Positions 1 through 5,437 of a DNA stretch of 9,270 nt are shown piece by piece. The notes under the pieces are model-generated. The model was not told where the DNA came from. It did no database searches and was given only the letters and a program-made list of their open reading frames with translations. The stretch is from contig JAJZVE010000142.1 of the NCBI GenBank assembly GCA_021845835.1, forward strand, positions 1 through 9,270. The letters are read 5' to 3'. A program made the position numbers and the translations under genes. This DNA comes from Pseudomonadota bacterium. Lineage in GTDB: Bacteria; Pseudomonadota; Alphaproteobacteria; Acetobacterales; Acetobacteraceae. Positions within the stretch are counted from its first letter, which is position 1, and every line of letters starts with the position of its first letter.

Positions 1-839
1 TGCAGAAGCTGTACGACGACGGCAAGCTTTCGCATTCGGAGTTCTTCGGCACCCTGCAGTACACGCTCGGCCAGATCGTCGATACGCTGGAGCACCTGGA
101 ACAGCAGGGCATCGTCCACAACGACATCCGCCCCGACAACGTGATGATCGACAAGACGACCGGCCAGGTGAAGGTCGTGGACATGGGCATCGCCACGGAA
201 ACCGGGGTGAAGCCGCCGAAGTCCCCGGTCGGCTTCGGCAGCGTCGGGCCGGAGGTGCAGACGAACCAGAGCACCATCGACACCAAGAACGACATGTTCG
301 GCGTCGGCGCCGCGACCTATCAGATCGGCGAACGCGATCAGTTCCGCTACCTGCACGAAGGCAAGGAGAAAGATCCCCGCACGATGCAGCAGGCCGCCAT
401 CAGGTTCGGGGCGCCCAACGTCGAGGGCGAAGGCAGGAAGGCGCTGCAGCAGGGCACGGACCTGAAGCCGGCGTTCGAGATGACCGACGAGAATCGCGAC
501 GGCTCCTATGTCTTCGAAGGCACCATCGCGCGCAAGACGCCGGGCCGCTTCGGCGCCAGGACGGCCTATACCGATTTCATCAATTCGCTGATGGACCCCG
601 ACCCGGGCAAGCGGCCCAGCCCGAGCGAGGCGCGCAAGCACCCCTTCCTCAGCGATCCGCTGCTGGACGAGGAGGAAGCGCGCAAGGTGCTGCAGCGCGT
701 GCTCGGCGACCCGCCGGCGCAGCAGCGGCAATCCGCTCCGCTCGATGACGTCGATGACGACAGCAAGGGCGACGGCGAGCAGCCGAAGCCGACGGTGAAT
801 TACTTCGACGCGAACGGCAAGCCAATCGGCGGCGGCTAG
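1..839 (+). CDS. Eukaryotic-like Ser/Thr protein kinase, 5' end outside window
   Basis: This frame is open from the left edge (first full codon at 3) to TAG at 837-839 and gives 278 visible residues, so the N-lobe with the glycine loop and ATP-anchoring lysine is missing. The C-lobe is clear. The catalytic loop HNDIRPDN is at visible residues 39-46, with the catalytic Asp and metal-binding Asn kept and Lys replaced by Arg. DMG replaces DFG at 60-62. GPE, in the place of APE, is at 82-84, and the helix-F DMFGVG is at 97-102. The closing motif MDPDPGKRPSPSEARKHPFL is at 197-216. An acidic, disordered-looking tail of about 60 residues follows. By family it should transfer phosphate from ATP to Ser/Thr; the substrate is unknown. 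The usual catalytic residues are present, so I infer an active kinase. The gene converges on the methyltransferase gene. Its local GC (about 62-65% in two hand-counted lines) is lower than in the flagellar and dehydrogenase genes, which may mean it was acquired. Confidence 0.87.
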   Translation, partial: QKLYDDGKLSHSEFFGTLQYTLGQIVDTLEHLEQQGIVHNDIRPDNVMIDKTTGQVKVVDMGIATETGVKPPKSPVGFGSVGPEVQTNQSTIDTKNDMFGVGAATYQIGERDQFRYLHEGKEKDPRTMQQAAIRFGAPNVEGEGRKALQQGTDLKPAFEMTDENRDGSYVFEGTIARKTPGRFGARTAYTDFINSLMDPDPGKRPSPSEARKHPFLSDPLLDEEEARKVLQRVLGDPPAQQRQSAPLDDVDDDSKGDGEQPKPTVNYFDANGKPIGGG

Positions 840-853
840 ACCCGAATCGCGGT

Positions 854-879
854 GGGGACGCGCAACACTGCGCGCCCCC
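854..879. terminator. GC-rich hairpin between convergent genes, possible bidirectional terminator
   Basis: Arms 854-864 and 869-879 pair over 11 positions with one A/C mismatch (858/875) around a 4-nt loop ACAC. The hairpin lies 15 nt after the kinase stop and 49 nt past the methyltransferase stop, where the two transcripts converge. There is no T-tract on either side, so intrinsic termination is only inferred from the position and stem strength. Confidence 0.4.
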
Positions 880-927
880 CGCACAGCGTCCCGCCCTACG
901 GCAGCACAGGCATGCCGGCCGGCAGCA

Positions 928-1779
928 TCATGCGGACCGCTGCGGCGTCTGCGCGTGCAGCACGTGGCCGCCGCGCTTCGGAACGGCAGCGACATGGTCC
1001 GGCCAGAACCGGGCCGCCAGTTCCGGCGGGCCGGAATCGTCGATCGTGACGAAGCCCAGCGCATGCAACCGCGCCCGCAGGTCAGGCGGATCGAACCGGC
1101 TCCGCCACGGCTCGCCCAGCGCCGCCACCTGTTCGGCGCGGCGGTCGCTCTCCTCGCGCATCTGCGGCGTCAGCTTGTCGGCCGGCTCGGCGTAGTCGAA
1201 CACGACCTCCGCCCCGCCCGGATGGCGCGCGATGTCGCCGAGGGTCGCGAACACAGCCGTCTCGGTCAGGTAGATCACCACGCCGAGCCAGAGGAAGAAG
1301 CTGCGCTGCCCGTCCACGAATCCGGCGGCGCGCAGCCCGTCCGCGGCCGTTCCCTGCTCGAAATCGACCGGGGCGAAGGTGAGCGTGGGCGGGACCGCGA
1401 TGCCGGCCTCGGCCAGCCGCTCGCGCTTCCACTGCTGGGTCGCCGGATGATCGACCTCGAAGATGCGCAGGTGGGCCGCAAGCGGGCTGCGATAAGCGAA
1501 CGTGTCCAAGCCGGCGCCGAGGATCGCCACCTGCGTCACCCCCCGCGCGACCGAGGCCGACAGCGCGTCCTCGGCGACGCGGCTGCGGGCCGCGATGAAG
1601 GCCCGCATGGCGGCGCGTGCGGGGTGGGCGTCCGACTCGCGCACCGCCGCCGCCGCGTCCTCGCCGAGGATGCGCAGCGCCAGCGGGTCGGCAAACACAC
1701 TGCCGCCCTCCAGCACCTGATGCGCCGCCCGGTGCGCAGCGGCGGAGAAGGCGGTGCGGCTCGGGCAACCGGGTTGCAC
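928..1779 (-). CDS. Class I SAM-dependent methyltransferase, TIGR00027/leucine carboxyl methyltransferase-like family
   Basis: The protein is 283 aa. The N-terminal segment (SRTAFSAAAHRAAH, residues 7-20, then FADPLALRILGE at 29-40) matches the start of TIGR00027 family proteins. The SAM-binding motif I is ILGAGLDTFAYRSP (86-99). The acidic residue after strand 2 sits in EVDHPATQQWKRERL (108-122). LGVVIYLT (165-172) matches the family's G-V-x-x-Y-L motif. These are O-methyltransferases related to PPM1-type enzymes; the bacterial substrates are mostly unknown, so none is assigned. I chose the GTG at 1777-1779 because it is the first start after the dksA stop (1788-1790), 8 nt away, and it places the conserved N-terminus correctly. 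No clear Shine-Dalgarno sequence is visible, so translation is probably coupled to dksA. The same frame stays open across dksA in another phase, but that extension has no family similarity. Confidence 0.85.
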   Translation of the reverse strand: MQPGCPSRTAFSAAAHRAAHQVLEGGSVFADPLALRILGEDAAAAVRESDAHPARAAMRAFIAARSRVAEDALSASVARGVTQVAILGAGLDTFAYRSPLAAHLRIFEVDHPATQQWKRERLAEAGIAVPPTLTFAPVDFEQGTAADGLRAAGFVDGQRSFFLWLGVVIYLTETAVFATLGDIARHPGGAEVVFDYAEPADKLTPQMREESDRRAEQVAALGEPWRSRFDPPDLRARLHALGFVTIDDSGPPELAARFWPDHVAAVPKRGGHVLHAQTPQRSA

Positions 1780-1787
1780 GTCGCGGC

Positions 1788-2204
1788 TCAGTCGTCGCGA
1801 TGGACGCGCTCCATGCGCTCGTGCCGCTCCTGCGCCTCGATCGACAGCGTCGCGATCGGCCGCGCCTCCAGCCGCCTGATGCCGATCGGGTCGCCGGTTT
1901 CCTCGCAGAACCCGTAGGTGCCGCTCTCCACCCGCTGCAGGGCCTGGTCGATCTTGGCGATCAGCTTGCGGGCGCGGTCGCGGGTGCGCAGTTCCAGCGC
2001 ACGGTCGGTCTCCACGCTGGCGCGGTCGGTGATGTCGGATTCGTGGATGCCGCCTTCGGACAGGCTCGCCAGCGTTCCGTCCGCGTCCCGCAACAGGTCC
2101 GCCCGCCAGCGCAGCAGTTTCTGGCGGAAATACTCGATCTGCAACGGGTTCATGAACTCCTCGGCGTCCGAGGGGCGGTAGTCTGGGGGCAGCGTGACCA
2201 TCAT
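1788..2204 (-). CDS. dksA: RNA polymerase-binding transcription factor DksA, single-cysteine alphaproteobacterial type
   Basis: The protein is 138 aa. DksA enters the RNA polymerase secondary channel and, with ppGpp, represses rRNA promoters and activates amino-acid promoters during starvation. The N-terminal signature MMVTLPPDYRPSD and FMNPLQIEYFRQKLL (17-31) are typical of alphaproteobacterial DksA. The coiled-coil tip keeps the D-x-x-D-x-A motif as DITDRA (57-62), the residues needed for activity in E. coli DksA. The zinc-finger region reads YGFCEETGDPIGIRRLEARP (97-116) followed by IATLSIEAQERHE (117-129). Only one of the four zinc cysteines (C100) remains; the other positions are T, S and A. 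This is known for alphaproteobacterial DksA such as the Rhodobacter sphaeroides protein (from memory) and suggests a fold that does not depend on zinc. The start is the first of two adjacent ATG codons (2202-2204). A weak AGGA lies 11-14 nt upstream. The methyltransferase follows 8 nt after the stop. Confidence 0.95.
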   Translation of the reverse strand: MMVTLPPDYRPSDAEEFMNPLQIEYFRQKLLRWRADLLRDADGTLASLSEGGIHESDITDRASVETDRALELRTRDRARKLIAKIDQALQRVESGTYGFCEETGDPIGIRRLEARPIATLSIEAQERHERMERVHRDD

Positions 2205-2298
2205 GCGGGGCGGGTCCTGCGTCCTGTCGGCGGTGGCCACGTTGGAAACACAGACGGAGCCGTGCGCCCTGCCGTCCTTCGGGCCGTGAGTGCGGCGG

Positions 2299-2327
2299 CT
2301 TATAGCCACGCAGGCCAGCCCCGCCAA
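2299..2327 (-). promoter_or_regulatory. Candidate sigma70 promoter for dksA and the downstream methyltransferase
   Basis: On the minus strand, TTGGCG (2327 down to 2322, 4 of 6 matches to TTGACA) is followed after exactly 17 nt by TATAAG (2304 down to 2299, 5 of 6 matches to TATAAT). It lies in the 154-nt gap between fliX and dksA, in DNA that is otherwise very GC-rich. Transcription would start near 2292, leaving a leader of about 88 nt before the dksA ATG. This is a sequence match only. Confidence 0.6.
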
Positions 2328-2334
2328 GCCATGC

Positions 2335-2352
2335 GCGCAGCACAAGCCGCGC
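2335..2352 (-). terminator. Possible fliX terminator hairpin
   Basis: Seven-bp stem with one G-U pair on the minus-strand RNA (arms 2335-2341 and 2346-2352) and a 4-nt loop. It starts 6 nt after the fliX stop codon and just upstream of the candidate dksA promoter, a sensible place for a terminator. There is no T-tract and the stem is short, so the support is modest. Confidence 0.3.
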
Positions 2353-2358
2353 CGGCCC

Positions 2359-2754
2359 TCACGTCCCGCCGAGGCGCGCCAGTTCGATGCGGACGCGCAA
2401 CACCACCGCGTCCAGGACGTTGCCCAGTGCCGGATCGGCGGGCGGCGCCTGCTGCTCCGCCGCAAGCGCGCGCAGGCGTTCCAGGCAGGCGCCGTCCACC
2501 GTGCCGGCCAGCAGATCGCGCTGCAGCGCCGCGAGTCCCGCCAGCAGCGCCCGGCCACGCCGGCGCGCCGCGCGATCGGCGGGCGGCTCCACCGCCGCCT
2601 CCTGCACCGCCAGCAGCCCGGCCAGCGGCACCGCGGCGACGGCGGCGGCGGGCCGCCCGGCCGGCAGCGCGAAGTCCTGACCGACCTGCCGCGCCCGCGG
2701 CGCTGCGGCGATACCGGCGGCGTTCGCCGGGGAAAGTCGTCCGATCGGGTCCAT
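2359..2754 (-). CDS. fliX: Flagellar assembly regulator FliX
   Basis: The protein is 131 aa, the usual length for FliX. In Caulobacter, FliX is a membrane-associated factor that couples completion of early basal-body structures to the sigma54 activator FlbD. The visible pattern fits the family: a variable N-terminus, the short F-x-LP box as DFALPAG (27-33), LAGLLAVQE (45-53), an Arg-rich helix RAARRRGRALLAGLAALQRD (61-80), and a C-terminal helix from DPALGNVLDAVVLR (107-120) to ELARLGG. The ATG at 2752-2754 is supported by a strong AGGAGG centred about 11 nt upstream on the minus strand. It is transcribed away from flgI, with a 187-nt shared control region. A divergent fliX/flgI pair is also how I remember the Caulobacter arrangement, and this supports the call. 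No clear sigma70 promoter for fliX was found. Confidence 0.85.
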   Translation of the reverse strand: MDPIGRLSPANAAGIAAAPRARQVGQDFALPAGRPAAAVAAVPLAGLLAVQEAAVEPPADRAARRRGRALLAGLAALQRDLLAGTVDGACLERLRALAAEQQAPPADPALGNVLDAVVLRVRIELARLGGT

Positions 2755-2784
2755 GCTTCCGTCCTCCTGCTGCCCGGCCGCCGC

Positions 2785-2826
2785 TGCCGCCCGGCAGGTT
2801 GTGCCGCCCGGGCGCGGGCCGCCCGG
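2785..2826. promoter_or_regulatory. Candidate activator (FlbD-like) binding region: dyad and three direct repeats
   Basis: A perfect dyad CGGCA-N5-TGCCG lies at 2792-2806. Its centre (2799) is about 78 bp upstream of the transcription start predicted from the sigma54 promoter, a usual distance for an enhancer-binding protein. The 9-mer GCCGCCCGG is also present three times as a direct repeat (2786-2794, 2803-2811, 2818-2826). The dyad lies 38-52 bp upstream of the fliX start, so the same site could also affect fliX. CGGCA/TGCCG half-sites resemble the ftr elements bound by FlbD as I remember them; binding is inferred. Confidence 0.5.
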
Positions 2827-2850
2827 CGCGGTCCGCCGCGTCGTGGCCGC

Positions 2851-2866
2851 TGGCACGCCGCTTGCG
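2851..2866 (+). promoter_or_regulatory. Sigma54 (RpoN) -24/-12 promoter for flgI operon
   Basis: The sequence TGGCACGCCGCTTGCG matches the sigma54 consensus TGGCACG-N4-TTGCW at every position except the last degenerate base. The invariant GG (2852-2853) and GC (2864-2865) have the exact 12-nt phase. The predicted start is near 2877, giving a leader of about 65 nt before the flgI ATG. Sigma54 control of basal-body genes through FlbD and FliX is established in Caulobacter, and fliX is the divergent neighbour. Confidence 0.85.
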
Positions 2867-2941
2867 CTGATCCGCTCCGCCGCCCGCCCGACCCTGCGGC
2901 GCAATCCTTGACGAGACGTGACGAGGGCGAAGGACAAGACC

Positions 2942-4063
2942 ATGACGAAACTGCCGCTCCGCCTGCTGTGGCTGGCGCTGGCGCTGCTCTCGGCGGCGCT
3001 GCTCGCGGCGACGCCGACGGCGGCGCAGGTGCGCATCAAGGACATCGCCGACATCGAAGGCGTCCGCGACAACCAACTGGTCGGCTACGGGCTGGTGGTG
3101 GGGCTGAACGGCACCGGCGACCGGCTCGATTCGGCGGTGTTCACGCGTGAATCGCTGGTCGCGATGCTGGAGCGGCTGGGTGTCAACACGCGCGACCAGA
3201 TCGCGCGTCTGTCCACCAGGAACGTCGCCGCGGTGATGGTGACGGCGAACCTGCCGCCGTTCGTGCGCACCGGCAGCCGCATCGACATCGCCGTCTCCGC
3301 GCTCGGCGACGCCACCGACCTGCTCGGCGGCACGCTGCTGGTGACACCGCTGCTGGCGGCGGACGGCGAGGTCTATGCGGTGGCGCAGGGCGCGCTGACC
3401 ACGGCGGCAATCGCCGCCAAGGGCGCCGCCACCTCGGTTACGCGCGGCGTGCCGACCGCCGGGCGGATCGCCAACGGCGCCATCGTCGAGCGCGAGGTGC
3501 CGTACGCGCTCGGCGCGCATGCCGAGGTGCATCTGGCGCTGCGCAACCCCGACCTGACCACGGCCGAGCGCACCGCCGACGCGATCAACCACGCCGTCGG
3601 CGGCAACCCGGCGAAGGTGCTGGACCCGCGCACGGTCGCGCTCGATCTCGGCGGCGGCGACGTGGTCGGGCAGTTGGCGCGCATCGAGGAACTGCGCGTC
3701 ACGCCCGACAGCCCGGCGATGGTGGTGGTGGAGGAAGCCAGCGGCACCATCGTCATGGGCGACAACGTGCGCATCAGCACGGTCGCGGTGGCGCAGGGCA
3801 ACCTGACCGTGCGCGTCAGCGAAACGCCGGAGGTGAGCCAGCCCGGACCGTTCAGCGGCGGGCAGACGGTGGTGGTGCCGCGCACCAACGTGCAGGTGAA
3901 CGACAGCGCCGGCCACCGGATCGGCATCGTGCGGCAGGCGGCGACGCTGCGCGATCTGGTGGCGAGCCTGAACGCGCTCGGCGTCGGGCCGCGCGACATG
4001 ATCAGCATCCTGCAGTCGATCAAGGCGGCCGGGGCGCTGCAGGCCGATCTGGAGGTGCGGTGA
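2942..4063 (+). CDS. flgI: Flagellar basal body P-ring protein FlgI
   Basis: The protein is 373 aa, normal for FlgI. It is exported to the periplasm and polymerises around the distal rod as the P-ring in the peptidoglycan layer, with help from FlgA in other bacteria. The N-terminus is a Sec signal peptide: TKLPLR, a hydrophobic stretch LLWLALALLSAALLAA, then cleavage likely after TAA (residue 28). The mature protein starts QVRIKDIADIEG, followed by the hallmark NQLVGYGLVVGLNGTGD (44-60). It closes with LGVGPRDMISILQSIKAAGA near the C-terminus, all strongly conserved in FlgI. The ATG at 2942 has AAGGA 7 nt upstream and opens directly into the signal peptide. A GTG at 2918 in the same frame would add 8 charged residues and has no better ribosome site. 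The TGA stop overlaps the next start (TGATG). Confidence 0.97.
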   Translation: MTKLPLRLLWLALALLSAALLAATPTAAQVRIKDIADIEGVRDNQLVGYGLVVGLNGTGDRLDSAVFTRESLVAMLERLGVNTRDQIARLSTRNVAAVMVTANLPPFVRTGSRIDIAVSALGDATDLLGGTLLVTPLLAADGEVYAVAQGALTTAAIAAKGAATSVTRGVPTAGRIANGAIVEREVPYALGAHAEVHLALRNPDLTTAERTADAINHAVGGNPAKVLDPRTVALDLGGGDVVGQLARIEELRVTPDSPAMVVVEEASGTIVMGDNVRISTVAVAQGNLTVRVSETPEVSQPGPFSGGQTVVVPRTNVQVNDSAGHRIGIVRQAATLRDLVASLNALGVGPRDMISILQSIKAAGALQADLEVR

Positions 4064-4317
4064 TGGTTCCCCTGCTGGCAGGTGCGGCGGCGGCGGCGCA
4101 GGCGTTCGAGGGCAGCGCGCTGGGCCAGTTGTTCAGGCCGATGTTCAACACGCTGCCGGGCGACGGCGGCGCGTTCGGCGGCGGCGCCGGCGAGTCGGCG
4201 TGGCGGCCGATGCTGACCGACGCCATCGCCCGGCAGGTGGCGGCGCATGGCGGCCTCGGCCTCGCCGCGCCGGTGCTGCAGCAACTGCTGCAGGCGCAGG
4301 AGAAGGCGGCCCCATGA
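4063..4317 (+). CDS. flgJ: Flagellar rod-binding protein, FlgJ N-terminal-domain only (CheL type)
   Basis: The protein is 84 aa. It corresponds to the rod-binding domain found at the N-terminus of enteric FlgJ, which caps the growing rod. It has no C-terminal muramidase domain, as in Caulobacter CheL and Rhodobacter FlgJ, so peptidoglycan opening must come from another enzyme. The family pattern is visible: AQAFEGSALGQLFRPMF (12-28), a Gly-rich loop (33-43), then MLTDAIARQVAAHGGLGLA (50-68) and a final LQQLLQAQ helix. The ATG at 4063 shares its A with the flgI TGA and has GGAGG 7 nt upstream (4051-4055). The GTG at 4060 would leave too little spacing. The position directly after flgI strengthens the call, since the domain itself is short and diverged. 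Confidence 0.8.
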   Translation: MVPLLAGAAAAAQAFEGSALGQLFRPMFNTLPGDGGAFGGGAGESAWRPMLTDAIARQVAAHGGLGLAAPVLQQLLQAQEKAAP

Positions 4318-4685
4318 CCCCGCGGCAGATCGCGGCGGCGGTGGCGCTCGCTGACACGCTGGCGCGGGAGAATGCGGCGCTGGCGGCGCTGGACCTCGCC
4401 GGCGCCGCGGCAATGCTGGACGCGAAGCAGGCGGCGGCAGCGGCATTCGCCGCGGCGCAGGCAACGCCGGCCGCGCCCGATGCCGCCCACCAACGCCTGG
4501 CGGCGCAGTTACGCGACCTCGCCGACGAGAATCGGCGGCTGCTGGAGCGCGCCATCCGTGTGCAAGGGCGGGTGCTGGAAGTGGTCGCGCGCGCCCTGCC
4601 GAAACCGCCGGGACGGCGCTACGGCGCGACCGGGGCGCCGGCGCGCGGTGCGGTTGCGCCGGTAATCGTGTCGGCGCGCGTGTAG
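4314..4685 (+). CDS. FlgN-like flagellar protein, probable export chaperone
   Basis: The protein is 123 aa and begins with ATGA, overlapping the stop of the rod-binding gene by 4 nt. GAAGG lies 7 nt upstream of the start. Apart from the last 25 residues it looks almost entirely alpha-helical and Ala/Leu-rich. The outline agrees with FlgN chaperones: a first helix LADTLARENAALAALDL (12-28), a Lys/Gln-containing segment AAMLDAKQAAAA (32-43), and a later helix with DENRRLLERAIRVQGRVLEV (71-90). FlgN-type proteins deliver hook-filament junction proteins FlgK and FlgL to the flagellar export gate. In Caulobacter the gene after flgI-cheL is flbY (from memory), which may be the same kind of protein. 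The tail from PKPPGRRYGATG onward is basic and probably flexible. Low-complexity Ala composition makes this call less certain than its neighbours; co-translation with flgI and flgJ is the best support. Confidence 0.55.
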   Translation: MTPRQIAAAVALADTLARENAALAALDLAGAAAMLDAKQAAAAAFAAAQATPAAPDAAHQRLAAQLRDLADENRRLLERAIRVQGRVLEVVARALPKPPGRRYGATGAPARGAVAPVIVSARV

Positions 4686-4717
4686 GCGGCCCGCGGCGCC
4701 CATGCTATCGCGCCAGC

Positions 4718-5437
4718 ATGGTGGAGGATGACGCAGCGCTTGCGCCGCTCTACGCGCCGCTGCGCGCGCCGCCGACGGCGCCCGACGGCAGCTTCGTGCT
4801 GGGCCGGATCGCGCAGAGCCTGGACGGGCGCATCGCGACCGCCAGCGGCGACAGCTTCTGGATCGGCGGCACCGAGGACCGGCTGCACACGCACCGGCTG
4901 CGCGCGCTGTGCGACGCGGTGCTGGTCGGCGCCGGCACCGTTGCCGCCGACGACCCGCAACTGACCACGCGGCTCTGTCCCGGCCCGTCGCCGGTGCGCG
5001 TGGTGATCGACACCGAACGGCGGCTCACCGCCCGCCATCGCGTGTTCGCCGACGGCGGCGGCCGGACATTGCTGCTGACCGGCACGGACGGGCCGGCGCG
5101 GCTCGGCGCGGCGGCGGTCGTGCGCCTGCCGCGCGTCCCGCACGGCGGGCTGGCGGCGGCGGCGGTGCTGGCGGCGCTGGCCGATCGGGGGCTGCGGCGC
5201 GTGCTGGTGGAGGGCGGCGGCATCACGCTGTCGCGCTTCCTGGCCGCGGGGGCGCTGGACCGGCTGCATGTCACGCTGGCGCCGCTGCTGCTCGGCGCCG
5301 GCGTGCCCGCCTTCACCCTGCCCTGCCCGGCGCGGCCGGCGGACGGCATGCGGCTCGCCTGGACGCCGTACCGGCTGGGCGAGGACCTGCTGCTCGACAT
5401 CGCGCTCCACCGCGCCCGCCCGCCTGCCTGCGCATGA
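4718..5437 (+). CDS. Stand-alone RibD C-terminal-domain reductase (dihydrofolate reductase-like fold)
   Basis: The protein is 239 aa and consists of one RibD_C domain (PF01872 type). The domain reduces 5-amino-6-(5-phosphoribosylamino)uracil with NADPH in riboflavin synthesis, but many single-domain copies act on other pyrimidine or pteridine substrates. Landmarks are AQSLDGRIAT (32-41), HRLRALCDAVLVGAGTVAAD (59-78) with DDPQLTTR (78-85), PVRVVID (92-98), and LVEGGGITLSRFL (163-175) followed by GALDRLHVTLAPLLLG (178-193). The zinc deaminase half of bifunctional RibD is absent, so it cannot catalyse both riboflavin steps. The ATG at 4718 has no clear ribosome site. It follows the FlgN-like gene by 32 nt and could be read from the flagellar operon, but its function is unrelated. 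The stop overlaps the dehydrogenase start by 4 nt (ATGA), so the two proteins probably work in one pathway. Confidence 0.88.
   Translation: MVEDDAALAPLYAPLRAPPTAPDGSFVLGRIAQSLDGRIATASGDSFWIGGTEDRLHTHRLRALCDAVLVGAGTVAADDPQLTTRLCPGPSPVRVVIDTERRLTARHRVFADGGGRTLLLTGTDGPARLGAAAVVRLPRVPHGGLAAAAVLAALADRGLRRVLVEGGGITLSRFLAAGALDRLHVTLAPLLLGAGVPAFTLPCPARPADGMRLAWTPYRLGEDLLLDIALHRARPPACA

Noticed and set aside
1780..2343. In-frame upstream extension of the methyltransferase through dksA
   Set aside because: It is the other reading phase of dksA, has no family similarity and only stays open because of the high GC content. The conserved N-terminus starts right after GTG 1777-1779.
2205..2558. Longer N-terminus for DksA
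   Set aside because: The added residues match nothing in DksA and would run past the candidate promoter and over the 3' end of fliX. The MMVTLPPDYRPS start is typical.
2918..2941. GTG start for flgI at 2918
   Set aside because: ATG 2942 has a well-placed AAGGA and begins the signal peptide directly.
2300..3916. Long open frame on the minus strand across flgI and fliX
   Set aside because: It is rich in His, Arg and Gly, typical of antisense frames in GC-rich genes, and overlaps two well-supported genes.
4909..5433. Dehydrogenase frame extended upstream
   Set aside because: The extension overlaps the RibD-domain gene in another phase and is Arg/Ala/Gly-rich without similarity. ATG 5434 gives the expected family start.
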